Positions 1-7,476 of a DNA stretch of 64,000 nucleotides are shown here, in pieces. Positions within the stretch are counted from its first letter, which is position 1. Every line of letters begins with the position of its first letter. Under the pieces are notes generated by a model that was given only the letters and a program-made list of their open reading frames with translations, was not told where the DNA came from and made no database searches. Source of the DNA: Haematobacter genomosp. 1 (GTDB lineage Bacteria > Pseudomonadota > Alphaproteobacteria > Rhodobacterales > Rhodobacteraceae); NCBI RefSeq assembly GCF_002196855.1, contig NZ_NIPW01000006.1:62001-126000 (forward strand). Reading direction: 5' to 3'. Position numbers and translations under genes: made by a program.

Positions 1-456
1 GATGGCCTGCAGGAACAGCACCAGCCGTTCGGGCAGGCGAAGCGGCGCAGGCGGCGTGTTCCACAGAAAAGGCGCGGAGAGGAGGACATGGCGCAAATGC
101 GGCGCGATGCCCGCGCGCCCCTTCAGCGCATCGGTCAGGATCATGTCAGGCACCAGCGCCTTGCCATGGTCGGCGACCTGCTGCGCGATATCGGCCAGAA
201 GTCCCGCGCCTTCCTCACCTACGACGGAGGCGAGCACGATCTCCGCCCCGTGACCGGCGGTGGTGCCGTCATCCAGCCGCAGCGGAAGGGCAGAGAGGCC
301 AAGCGTGGCGTGGCTCTCCACCCCCGGTTCGGGACTGTCCTCGACCGTCAGGAGGGCGGAGCCCCGCTCCCGGCGCAACCGCGCGGATTGTCCGAGGCTG
401 TCGCGCAGATGCCGGACAAAGGCATCGCGGGGCACGTCATGGAGGGTATCGGTCAT
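1..456 (-). CDS. SUFU-like domain protein (3' end outside window)
   Basis: Open reading frame that starts with ATG at 456 and runs off the left edge, so only the first 152 codons are visible. The segments TLGLSALPL, EIVLASVV and HVLLSAPFLW resemble the pattern of bacterial suppressor-of-fused (SUFU-like) domain proteins. That is a fold-level resemblance recalled from the family, not a search result. The start overlaps the stop of the rutR-like gene in an ATGA junction (453-456), so the two are probably co-translated. The biochemical role of bacterial SUFU-like proteins is poorly known, and none is proposed here beyond co-expression with the regulator. No signal peptide or membrane segment is visible in the part present. 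Confidence 0.65.
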   Translation of the reverse strand, partial: MTDTLHDVPRDAFVRHLRDSLGQSARLRRERGSALLTVEDSPEPGVESHATLGLSALPLRLDDGTTAGHGAEIVLASVVGEEGAGLLADIAQQVADHGKALVPDMILTDALKGRAGIAPHLRHVLLSAPFLWNTPPAPLRLPERLVLFLQAI

Positions 457-1082
457 GGTTGCAGCAGCTTTCTGAACAGCAGGTCGAGATGGGCTTCCGC
501 CGGGGGGAAGGGATCGCTTTCATGCGGGCCGAGCACCGCGCGCACCTGCACGTCGAAATCGGCGTAATGCTGCGTCTCTGCCCAGATGGAGAAGATCAGA
601 TGCTTGGGGTGGACCACGGCGATCCGCCCCTCTGAGGACCAGCGGGCGATGACCTGCGCCTTCTCCTCCACCAGTTCGGCCAGCGCCCCCGCAAGCACCC
701 CGCCGATATGTGGAGCACCCTGCAGAACCTCATTGGCGAACAACCGGCTTTCGCGGGGGAACTGGCGGCTCATCTCCAGCTTGCGGCGGACATAGGCGAG
801 GATCTCCTCCACCGGTTCCCCCGCCGGATCCAGCGCGCGGAGCGGGTCGAGCCAGCTTTCCAGCATTCTGCCGATCAGGGTGAGATAGATCGCCTCCTTC
901 GACGGAAAGTAATAGAGGAGGTTCGGTTTCGACAGCCCCGCCGCCCCCGCGATGGCGTCGAGCGTGGTGCCCCGGAACCCCTGCTGGGAGAAGAGGTCGA
1001 GCGCGGCCTCAAGGATCGCGTCGGAATTCTTGCGCTGTATCCGCGTCTTGCGAGCGGGGCGGACCGTGCCCTCTGGCTTCAT
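453..1082 (-). CDS. rutR: TetR-family regulator, RutR-like (pyrimidine catabolism)
   Basis: 209-residue TetR-type repressor. The N-terminal helix-turn-helix spans about residues 18-64 and contains ILEAALDLFSQQGFRGT and GLSKPNLLYYFPSKEAIY, which closely match the DNA-binding domain I remember from E. coli RutR. The C-terminal ligand domain keeps RLFANEVLQGAP, LVEEKAQVIARW and IWAETQHYADF, also RutR-like. RutR senses uracil/thymine in E. coli. Here the gene is divergent from the hydrolase, dihydropyrimidinase and ABC transporter genes, which fits control of pyrimidine breakdown. I looked for a RutR box of the TTGACCAnnTGGTCAA type in 1083-1237 and found no clear match, so its local operator is unresolved. 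The family and role are firm; the inducer is inferred. Confidence 0.85.
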   Translation of the reverse strand: MKPEGTVRPARKTRIQRKNSDAILEAALDLFSQQGFRGTTLDAIAGAAGLSKPNLLYYFPSKEAIYLTLIGRMLESWLDPLRALDPAGEPVEEILAYVRRKLEMSRQFPRESRLFANEVLQGAPHIGGVLAGALAELVEEKAQVIARWSSEGRIAVVHPKHLIFSIWAETQHYADFDVQVRAVLGPHESDPFPPAEAHLDLLFRKLLQP

Positions 1083-1237
1083 CGCGATCTCCTGTTGCCT
1101 TGATGATAGGCGTTTCTCCGGCTTTGCGCCAGAGAAGCGGCAACGGGCGCCGGGGCCGGGTTGACTGTCTTCCGGCCTTTGATAGCGTCCGCTGTGTGCT
1201 GCCGGACAGGCGCGCGGAAGAACAGGCAGGACGGACT

Positions 1238-2488
1238 ATGACGGCAGCAGCCGGGAATCTGAAGGTCGATGGCGCGCGGCTGTGGACAAGTCTGATGGAT
1301 ATGGCGGAGATCGGGCCCGGCGTTGCGGGCGGCAACAACCGCCAGACGCTGACCGATGCGGATGGCGAGGGACGCGCGCTCTTTGCCCGCTGGTGTGAGG
1401 CTGCGGGACTGACGATGGGTGTCGATGCGATGGGCACGATGTTCGCGACCCGCCCCGGCACGGATGCGGAGGCGCTGCCGGTCTATGTCGGCTCCCATCT
1501 CGACACCCAGCCGACGGGCGGGCGGTTCGATGGTGTGCTGGGCGTGCTTGCCGGGCTGGAGGTGATCCGCACGCTGAACGATCTGGACATCCGCACGAAG
1601 CATCCGATCGTCGTCACCAACTGGTCGAATGAGGAAGGGGCGCGCTTTGCCCCCGCGATGCTGGCGTCCGGTGTCTTTGCCGGCGTGATCGGTCTTGAGC
1701 ATGCCTACAGCCGCACCGATGCCGATGGCCTGACCTATGGCGCGGAGCTTGAGCGCATCGGCTGGAAGGGCGATGAGCAGGTCGGTGCGCGCCGCATGCA
1801 CGCCTATTATGAGCTACATATCGAACAGGGTCCGATCCTTGAGGCGGAGGATGTCGATATCGGCGTCGTCACCCATTGTCAGGGCCTCTGGTGGCTGGAA
1901 TTCACGTTGGAGGGGCGGGAGGCGCATACCGGCTCCACGCCCATGGCGATGCGGGTGAATGCGGGCCTCGCCTTCGGCCGCATTCTGGAGAGCGTGCAGC
2001 GGATCGCGATGGAGGAGCAACCCGGTGCGGTGGCCGGTGTCGGGCAGGCGCGGTTCTTCCCGAACTCCCGCAACGTCCTCCCCGGCAAGGTCGTTTTCAC
2101 CGTGGATCTCCGCACGCCGGACGCCGAAAAGCTTGCCCGCATGCGCTACCGGATCGAGACGGAGGCTGCGGCGATCTGCGAGGGTCTGGGCGTCGGCTGC
2201 GCGGTGGAGGCGGTCGGCCATTTCGAGCCGGTGACATTCGACGAAACGCTGGTCGGCAATGTGCGCGAGGCGACGGAGGAACTGGGCTACAGCCACCGCA
2301 ACATCGTCTCCGGCGCGGGTCACGATGCCTGCTGGGCCGCACAGGTCGCCCCTGCCACGATGATCTTCTGCCCCTGCAAGGATGGCGTGAGCCATAACGA
2401 GGCCGAGGAAATCACCCCGGAATGGGCGGAGAAGGGCACGAACGTGCTGCTCCACGCGGTCCTGAAAAGCGCGGAGGTTGTCGTTTGA
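1238..2488 (+). CDS. Zn-dependent carbamoyl-amidohydrolase (beta-ureidopropionase / N-carbamoyl-amino-acid hydrolase family)
   Basis: 416-residue M20/allantoate-amidohydrolase-type enzyme. Seen motifs: GSHLDTQPTGGRFDG (metal His/Asp), NEEGARFAP (metal Glu-Glu), HIEQGPILE, and the C-terminal GAGHDA segment. Members hydrolyse N-carbamoyl-beta-alanine, N-carbamoyl-L-amino acids or allantoate using two divalent metals in the cytoplasm. Next to a dihydropyrimidinase, the likely substrate is the carbamoyl product of ring opening (beta-ureidopropionate), giving beta-alanine, ammonia and CO2. The frame is open upstream, but ATG at 1238 is chosen because homologous sequence starts there and a purine-rich stretch lies just before it. 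Substrate choice within the family cannot be settled from sequence alone. Confidence 0.9.
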   Translation: MTAAAGNLKVDGARLWTSLMDMAEIGPGVAGGNNRQTLTDADGEGRALFARWCEAAGLTMGVDAMGTMFATRPGTDAEALPVYVGSHLDTQPTGGRFDGVLGVLAGLEVIRTLNDLDIRTKHPIVVTNWSNEEGARFAPAMLASGVFAGVIGLEHAYSRTDADGLTYGAELERIGWKGDEQVGARRMHAYYELHIEQGPILEAEDVDIGVVTHCQGLWWLEFTLEGREAHTGSTPMAMRVNAGLAFGRILESVQRIAMEEQPGAVAGVGQARFFPNSRNVLPGKVVFTVDLRTPDAEKLARMRYRIETEAAAICEGLGVGCAVEAVGHFEPVTFDETLVGNVREATEELGYSHRNIVSGAGHDACWAAQVAPATMIFCPCKDGVSHNEAEEITPEWAEKGTNVLLHAVLKSAEVVV

Positions 2489-2781
2489 GAACAGTCTGTG
2501 CCCGCACCAGGCGGAAGGCGAAGCCCATGAAGGGCCGCCTCGACCCGCTGCCGGGCTACAAATGCTTTCCGCCCGCTGGCAGGACGAACGGCGGCAGGAA
2601 GAACAGGGACGGCACCGCCGTGAAATTCCGGCTGATCGAGGATGCCGCAAACTGGCTGCGCGTGACGTCCGGCGGCGGCATCCGTGCTGCGCCGAACGGC
2701 GCCTCCGCAGGTCAGGGAAGTGCGATCCTGAACCGGGATCTGGCGATCGAACATGATGACGGAAGGAGGGAGTTCCCATGA
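2485..2781 (+). CDS. small conserved-position hypothetical protein
   Basis: 98 codons if translation starts at TTG 2485, which overlaps the stop of the upstream hydrolase (TTGA). An internal ATG at 2527 would give 84 residues. The stop overlaps the hydA start in an ATGA junction (2778-2781). Third codon positions are GC-rich as in neighbouring genes, and the tight junctions at both ends argue that the frame is translated. The product is basic, with Gly/Arg-rich stretches and no membrane segment. I do not recognise a family. It could be a coupling cistron or an accessory protein of the pathway. Confidence 0.45.
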   Translation: MRTVCARTRRKAKPMKGRLDPLPGYKCFPPAGRTNGGRKNRDGTAVKFRLIEDAANWLRVTSGGGIRAAPNGASAGQGSAILNRDLAIEHDDGRREFP

Positions 2782-4229
2782 CCACCGTTATAAAGAACGG
2801 CACCGTCCTCACCGCCGATCTGAGCTACAGGGCCGATGTTCTGGTGGAGGGCGGGCGCATCGCCGCCATCGGGCCTGACCTGTCGGGCGACACCGTACTG
2901 GACGCCACGGGTTGCTATGTCGCGCCGGGCGGGATCGACCCGCATACGCATTTCGAGATGCCCTTCATGGGCACCTATTCCGCTGACGACTTCGACAGCG
3001 GCACCCGCGCGGCACTGGCTGGCGGTACGACGATGACGGTGGATTTCGTCCTGCCGGAGCCGGGGCAGTCGCTTCTCGACGCGCTGAAGATGTGGGACAA
3101 CAAATCCGCGCGGGCGCATTGCGATTACTCCTTCCACATGGCGATCACGTGGTGGGATCAGCAGGTGTTCGAGGAGATGAAGGCCGTGACGGAACGCGGC
3201 ATCAACTCCTTCAAGCATTTCATGGCCTACAAGGGCTCGCTCATGGTGAATGACGAGGAGATGTTCGCCTCCTTCCGCCGCTGCGCGGATCTGGGCGCCA
3301 TCCCCTTCGTCCATGCCGAGAATGGCGATATCGTGGCCCAGATGCAGGCGCGCCTCATGGCCGACGGCAATACGGGCCCGGAGGCGCATGCCTACAGCCG
3401 CCCGACCGCCGTGGAAGGGGAGGCCGCCAACCGCGCCATCGTCATCGCCGACATGGCGGGGGTGCCGGTCTATATCGTCCACGTCTCCTGCGAGGAGGCG
3501 CATGAGGCCATCCGGCGCGCACGGATGCAGGGCAAGCGCGTCTGGGGCGAGCCGCTGGTGCAGCATCTGCTGCTGGACGAAGGCGAATATGCCAACCCGG
3601 ACTGGAACCACGCCGCCCGGCGTGTGATGTCGCCGCCCTTCCGCAGCAAGGCGCATCAGGACGGGTTGTGGGCCGGGCTGGCCGCGGGGACATTGTCCTG
3701 CGTGGCGACCGATCACTGCGCCTTCACCACCGCGCAGAAGCGCACCGGGCTGGGCGATTTCACGAAGATCCCCAATGGCACCGGCGGGGTGGAGGATCGT
3801 CTCGCGCTGCTCTGGACCTATGGGGTGGAGCAGGGGCGGCTCACGCCCAGCGAATTCGTGGCTGTGACCTCCACGAATATCGCCAAGATCCTGAACATCT
3901 ATCCCCGGAAGGGGGCGGTTCTGGTCGGTGCGGATGCCGATCTGGTGGTCATCGACCCGAAACGGGGCAAGACCATCAGTGCCGCCTCGCAGCAATCCGC
4001 TATCGACTACAACGTGTTCGAGGGGATGGAGGTGCGGGGCCTGCCGCGCTTCGTGCTTTCCCGCGGGCGCGTGATGGCGGAGGAGGGCGCGCTCCGTCCC
4101 GCGGAAGGACACGGCCGCTTCGTGGACCGTCCGCCCGCAGGGCCGGTCAGCCGCGCGCTCTCCACCTGGAAGGAACTGACCGAACCCCGCGCCGTCGCCC
4201 GCGGGCCCATCCCAGCAACCGGAGTATGA
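2778..4229 (+). CDS. hydA: dihydropyrimidinase / D-hydantoinase
   Basis: 483-residue cyclic amidohydrolase of the dihydropyrimidinase family. Metal-site motifs are all present: DPHTHFE with His56 and His58, the lysine to be carboxylated in SFKHFMAYKG (about residue 150), HAENGD, VYIVHVSCEEAHEA and the catalytic aspartate in VATDHCAF. The enzyme opens 5,6-dihydrouracil, dihydrothymine or hydantoins to N-carbamoyl amino acids, which the enzyme encoded at 1238-2488 would cleave. It overlaps the previous small cistron by 4 bases (ATGA) and is followed after one base by a 50-residue membrane protein gene, so it sits in the middle of an operon probably controlled by the divergent RutR-like repressor. 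Length is normal for the family. Confidence 0.93.
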   Translation: MTTVIKNGTVLTADLSYRADVLVEGGRIAAIGPDLSGDTVLDATGCYVAPGGIDPHTHFEMPFMGTYSADDFDSGTRAALAGGTTMTVDFVLPEPGQSLLDALKMWDNKSARAHCDYSFHMAITWWDQQVFEEMKAVTERGINSFKHFMAYKGSLMVNDEEMFASFRRCADLGAIPFVHAENGDIVAQMQARLMADGNTGPEAHAYSRPTAVEGEAANRAIVIADMAGVPVYIVHVSCEEAHEAIRRARMQGKRVWGEPLVQHLLLDEGEYANPDWNHAARRVMSPPFRSKAHQDGLWAGLAAGTLSCVATDHCAFTTAQKRTGLGDFTKIPNGTGGVEDRLALLWTYGVEQGRLTPSEFVAVTSTNIAKILNIYPRKGAVLVGADADLVVIDPKRGKTISAASQQSAIDYNVFEGMEVRGLPRFVLSRGRVMAEEGALRPAEGHGRFVDRPPAGPVSRALSTWKELTEPRAVARGPIPATGV

Positions 4230-4230
4230 C

Positions 4231-4383
4231 ATGACACAACCCGCCCGCCGCCCGTCGCACCTGCCCTCCGCCTACATGAAATCCGCCTGGTGGATTTACC
4301 GCCACCCCGTCCGCTCAATGGCGATTGTCGCAGGCTCCATGGCGCTCGCCACGTTGCTTGGCGCGCGGCTCGGGGGGCGATGA
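4231..4383 (+). CDS. 50-residue single-pass membrane protein
   Basis: ATG at 4231 lies one base after the hydA stop, and the stop overlaps the start of the next gene (ATGATGA at 4380-4386). The product has a basic N-terminus (PARRPS), the motif AWWIYRHPVRS, then one hydrophobic segment of about 16 residues (SMAIVAGSMALATLLG) and a short basic tail. This looks like a single transmembrane protein with a positively charged cytoplasmic side. I do not recognise a family. The tight spacing on both sides is the main argument that it is a real gene. It might help the downstream importer or tether an enzyme to the membrane, but nothing in the sequence proves that. Confidence 0.6.
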   Translation: MTQPARRPSHLPSAYMKSAWWIYRHPVRSMAIVAGSMALATLLGARLGGR

Positions 4384-5078
4384 TGAAGGTCGCTCTCGTC
4401 ACTGCGGGCGGATCGGGCATGGGTGCGGCGGCGGCCCGGCGTCTGGCCAAGGACGGCTTCGCGGTCGGCATCCTTTCTTCCTCAGGCAAGGGAGAGGCGC
4501 TTGCGGAGGAGCTGGGCGGCCTCGGCATCACTGGCTCAAACCAGTCGCAGCAGGATGTCGCGTGGCTCGTCGATGGCGCCATGGCGCGCTGGGGACGGGT
4601 CGATGTGCTGGTGAATTCCGCGGGACACGGGCCGCGGGCCGATATCCTCGACCTTACGGACGAGGACTGGCACCGGGGGATCGACACCTATTTTCTGAAC
4701 GCGGTGCGCCCTACTCGGCTGGTCACGCCCATCATGGTGGCGCAGGGCGGTGGCGCGATCATCAACATCTCCACCTTCGCGGCCTTCGAACCCGACCCGG
4801 CGTTTCCGACCTCGGGCGTGGCGCGGGCGGGGCTGGCGGCCTTCACCAAGCTCTTCTCCGACCGCTATGCCCGCGACAATGTCAGGATGAACAACGTTCT
4901 GCCCGGCTTCATCGACAGCCTGCCGGAAAAGGAGGCGGCCCGGGCGCGGATCCCCATGGGTCGCTATGGCCATATGGAAGAGATCGCGGCGACCGTGGCC
5001 TTCCTTGCCTCTCCCGGGGGCGGCTACATCACCGGACAGAACATCCGCGTGGACGGCGGCATCACGAGGTCCGTATGA
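4380..5078 (+). CDS. SDR-fold protein lacking the usual catalytic Tyr-Lys pair
   Basis: 232 residues with a Rossmann fold of the short-chain dehydrogenase type: an N-terminal TAGGSGMG glycine motif (a variant of TGxxxGxG), NSAGHG in place of NNAG, NIST around the catalytic serine, and a C-terminal GQNIRVDGG. Where classical members have YxxxK followed by AGL, this protein reads SGVAR followed by AGL, so the catalytic tyrosine is Ser and the lysine is Arg. A normal oxidoreductase mechanism is therefore doubtful. It may bind nucleotide or a ring compound without redox chemistry, or use other residues. Start ATG 4380 overlaps the previous stop; ATG 4383 is an equal alternative. Its place between hydA and the transporter genes suggests a role in the same pathway. 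Confidence 0.85.
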   Translation: MMKVALVTAGGSGMGAAAARRLAKDGFAVGILSSSGKGEALAEELGGLGITGSNQSQQDVAWLVDGAMARWGRVDVLVNSAGHGPRADILDLTDEDWHRGIDTYFLNAVRPTRLVTPIMVAQGGGAIINISTFAAFEPDPAFPTSGVARAGLAAFTKLFSDRYARDNVRMNNVLPGFIDSLPEKEAARARIPMGRYGHMEEIAATVAFLASPGGGYITGQNIRVDGGITRSV

Positions 5079-5272
5079 GCGGAACCGCTTGCCGGGCGTC
5101 GGAAAGTCCGCGGCATCGAGCCACGGCCTTTCCGGCTGCCGCGGAATATCCGGCGCGGCATGGCGCAAGACCGGACGGAGGAGCAGCGGCACAGGCGCCC
5201 AACCCGGTCCGAGTGGAAGCGGCGCTGCTCCGCGCGGCCACCGACGCCGTTCCGGCAGGTGAGCGGCCATGA
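5075..5272 (+). CDS. possible 65-residue linker cistron
   Basis: ATG at 5075 overlaps the SDR stop in an ATGA junction, and its own stop overlaps the ATG of the ABC ATPase gene in another ATGA junction (5269-5272). The predicted product is Ala/Arg/Pro-rich with no hydrophobic segment or known motif, so coding potential is weak. The double overlap is the main reason to list it. It may be a small protein or simply a way to carry ribosomes across about 190 bases to the ATPase gene. Confidence 0.35.
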   Translation: MSGTACRASESPRHRATAFPAAAEYPARHGARPDGGAAAQAPNPVRVEAALLRAATDAVPAGERP

Positions 5273-6057
5273 GTGAACCGCGGCCCGTGATCGCCGCCAA
5301 GAGCCTCGGCCTGACCTTCACTACGGCGGATGGACCCGTCGTTGCGTTGAAGGATGTGAACCTCACCATCCGGCAGGGAGACTTCGTCTCCTTCATCGGT
5401 CCCTCCGGCTGCGGCAAGACCACCTTCCTGCGTGCTATCGCCGGGCTGGAGGAGCCGACTTCCGGCGAGCTGTCCGTCAACGGCATGACGCCGGATGCCG
5501 CGCGGCGGGCGCGCTCCTACGGCTATGTCTTTCAGGCGGCCGGGCTCTATCCGTGGCGGACCATCGCCGCCAATGTCCGCCTGCCGCTGGAGATCATGGG
5601 CCTTCCGCGCGCGGAGCAGCGGGAGCGTGTGGCGCGCGTCCTCGATATGGTGGAGCTTGGCGGCTTCGCGCGGAAATACCCCTGGCAGCTGTCGGGCGGC
5701 ATGCAGCAGCGCGCCTCCATCGCCCGCGCGCTCGCCTTCGATGCGGATATCTTGTTGATGGACGAACCTTTCGGCGCGCTGGATGAGATCGTACGCGACC
5801 GTCTGAACGAGCAACTCCTGGCGCTCTGGGCCCGCACGGGCAAGACGGTGGGCTTCGTCACCCACTCGATCCCGGAGGCCGTATTTCTCTCCACCCACAT
5901 CGTGGTCATGTCGCCGCGTCCCGGGCGGATCACGGATGTCATCGAAAGCCCGCTCCCGCGCGAACGGCCGCTCGACATCCGCGACAGCCGGGAGTTCATC
6001 GAGATCGCGCACCGTGTTCGTGAGGGGCTGCGGGCGGGGCATGGCGATGCCGTTTGA
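5269..6057 (+). CDS. ABC transporter ATP-binding protein (nitrate/taurine/ThiZ class)
   Basis: 262-residue nucleotide-binding subunit. Walker A GPSGCGKTT at about residues 44-52, Q-loop in YVFQAAGLYPW, signature LSGGMQQR, Walker B ILLMDEPFGALD and H-loop VTHSIPEA are all intact. The C-terminal PRPGRI segment is typical of the SsuB/TauB/ThiZ group, which powers import by NMT1-type binding proteins. With the two permeases and the binding protein that follow, it forms a complete importer. The substrate is inferred to be a pyrimidine, dihydropyrimidine or hydantoin from the enzymes upstream. The first unit of a roughly 75-bp imperfect direct repeat begins inside the last codons of this gene. Confidence 0.93.
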   Translation: MSEPRPVIAAKSLGLTFTTADGPVVALKDVNLTIRQGDFVSFIGPSGCGKTTFLRAIAGLEEPTSGELSVNGMTPDAARRARSYGYVFQAAGLYPWRTIAANVRLPLEIMGLPRAEQRERVARVLDMVELGGFARKYPWQLSGGMQQRASIARALAFDADILLMDEPFGALDEIVRDRLNEQLLALWARTGKTVGFVTHSIPEAVFLSTHIVVMSPRPGRITDVIESPLPRERPLDIRDSREFIEIAHRVREGLRAGHGDAV

Positions 6058-6205
6058 GGGTCCGTCGGACGGTCCCGCCGCTGCGTCGGTGCACCACAGG
6101 TCCAGAGGGCCGCTTTATCGGCGGGGGACGATAGCGATGCTTTTTGAGCGTCCGCGAGACCGTCCCGCCGCTCTATCGGTGGGCACCGCAGGTCCAGAGA
6201 GCCGG
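6041..6205. repeat. two imperfect copies of a ~70-75 bp direct repeat in a 449-bp gap
   Basis: Copy 1 is at about 6041-6113 and copy 2 at about 6131-6205, offset 90-92 bp. Shared blocks include GCGATGC, TTTTGAG/GTTTGAG, GTCCCGCCGCT, and CAGGTCCAGAG. Within and between the copies the theme CCGCT-(T/C)TATCGG-(C/T)GGG recurs and can pair into small hairpins. Copy 1 overlaps the end of the ATPase gene. The rest of 6206-6506 shows no convincing gene: several short frames exist, but none has a good start or a recognisable product. The pair could be a duplicated transcript-processing or attenuation element between the ATPase and permease genes, or a simple tandem duplication. Confidence 0.7.
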
Positions 6206-6506
6206 CTTCATCCGCGCGAAAAGATTGCGTTCGGAGGCCGGATGTTTTCCGAGGGTTCCGTCATGACCGGCAAGGTGGTTCTCATTAAGGCTTCCGCGGC
6301 CACCACGCCCTTCAGGAGGCAGGCTGTCCTCCGGGAGAGCGGGCCCGGTGCGGCCACCTCAACGGCTCCCCTTCCCGGCCGGCTAAAATCCTGCGGCGGG
6401 CAAGCCACTGCCGGGGCAAGCGAGGCGCGATTTCGGCACAGGAAGCATGCGGCAGACGATGGGCGGGAGCATGGCATCGGGCGGAGCGGCCTGCGGTACC
6501 GGCGGC

Positions 6507-7385
6507 ATGATGACCGGGCGTAGCGCCTCCGTCCTGCCGGTCGCGGTGCTGGTCGCGCTGCTGATTGCCGTCTGGTATGTCGCGGCGGTCTGGATGAATG
6601 CCACCTGGACCTATGATCAGGCCGCGCGCGCGGGAACGACCCCGACGCTGGCGGAAGTGATCCGGGATACGATGGGGCAGGATCGCCCGAAACTTCCCGC
6701 TCCGCATCAGGTCGCCGCGGAGTTGTGGCGGACGGTGGCCGGGGTTGCGCCCACGTCCCGGCGCAGCCTACTCTATCACGCCTGGATCACGCTCTCCGCG
6801 ACTTTGGCGGGCTTTGCCATCGGCACGGCGGCGGGGCTGCTGCTGGCGATCGGCATCGTTTACAGCCGCGCGATGGAGATGAGCGTCATGCCCTGGGCCA
6901 TCGCGAGTCAGGCCATACCGATCCTCGCCATTGCACCGATGATCATCGTGGTGCTGAACTCGGTAGGGGTGTCGGGGCTGCTTCCGAAGGCGGTGATCGC
7001 GGCCTATCTGTCGTTCTTCCCGGTGGTGGTCGGCATGGCCAAGGGGCTGCGAAGCCCCGAGGCGTCGGATCTCGACCTCATGCGCACCTATTCAGCCAGC
7101 GGTTTCCAGACGTTCGTCAAACTCCGCCTCCCGGCCTCTCTCCCGTGGTTCTTCACGGCGCTGAAGGTAGCGGCGGCGGCGGCCCTCGTGGGCGCGATCG
7201 TCGGCGAAATGCCCACCGGCGCGGTGGCGGGGCTAGGCGCGCGGCTGCTCTCCGGCTCTTACTACGGACAGACGGTTCAGATCTGGGCTGCGCTCTTCAT
7301 GGCAGCCCTGCTGGCGGCGCTCCTTGTGGCGGTGGTGAGTCTTGTTCAGCGCGTAGTGCTGGGGAACATGGGGCTTGCGAGGTGA
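6507..7385 (+). CDS. ABC transporter permease 1 (BPD_transp_1 fold)
   Basis: About 292 residues from ATG 6507. The frame is open back to 6447 with other possible starts, so the N-terminus is uncertain. An N-terminal hydrophobic helix (ASVLPVAVLVALLIAVWYVAAVW) is followed by a polar periplasmic stretch and then five or six membrane helices. The EAA-like cytoplasmic loop with the pattern EASDLDLMRTYSASGFQTFVKLRLP contacts the ATPase. It belongs to the SsuC/TauC/ThiX permease type and pairs with the second permease below. The long gap to the ATPase gene is unusual for such an operon and holds the direct repeat described above. Confidence 0.88.
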   Translation: MMTGRSASVLPVAVLVALLIAVWYVAAVWMNATWTYDQAARAGTTPTLAEVIRDTMGQDRPKLPAPHQVAAELWRTVAGVAPTSRRSLLYHAWITLSATLAGFAIGTAAGLLLAIGIVYSRAMEMSVMPWAIASQAIPILAIAPMIIVVLNSVGVSGLLPKAVIAAYLSFFPVVVGMAKGLRSPEASDLDLMRTYSASGFQTFVKLRLPASLPWFFTALKVAAAAALVGAIVGEMPTGAVAGLGARLLSGSYYGQTVQIWAALFMAALLAALLVAVVSLVQRVVLGNMGLAR

Positions 7386-7461
7386 TCGGTGTCCTCACCG
7401 CTCGCATGCGGCAGCCGGAAAGGCCGGGGTTCGATGCCCCGGTCTTGCCGCGCCCCGGCAT

Positions 7462-7468
7462 AGGGAGG
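7462..7468 (+). promoter_or_regulatory. Shine-Dalgarno that fixes the GTG start of permease 2
   Basis: AGGGAGG lies 8 bases before GTG 7477. The same frame has an ATG at 7375, but the intervening 34 codons are Arg/Pro-rich, overlap the upstream gene and include a hairpin, so GTG 7477 is preferred. Confidence 0.6.
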
Positions 7469-7476
7469 GTGGGCGT

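Noticed and set aside
1083-1237. RutR-type operator TTGACCAnnTGGTCAA
   Set aside because: Only TTGACT at 1161 resembles a half site; no second half at the right distance. A promoter with good spacing was not found either.
2320-2754. Minus-strand frame of 144 codons opposite the small cistron before hydA
   Set aside because: The plus-strand frame has overlapping junctions with both neighbours and better third-position GC; the minus frame has no context and no motifs.
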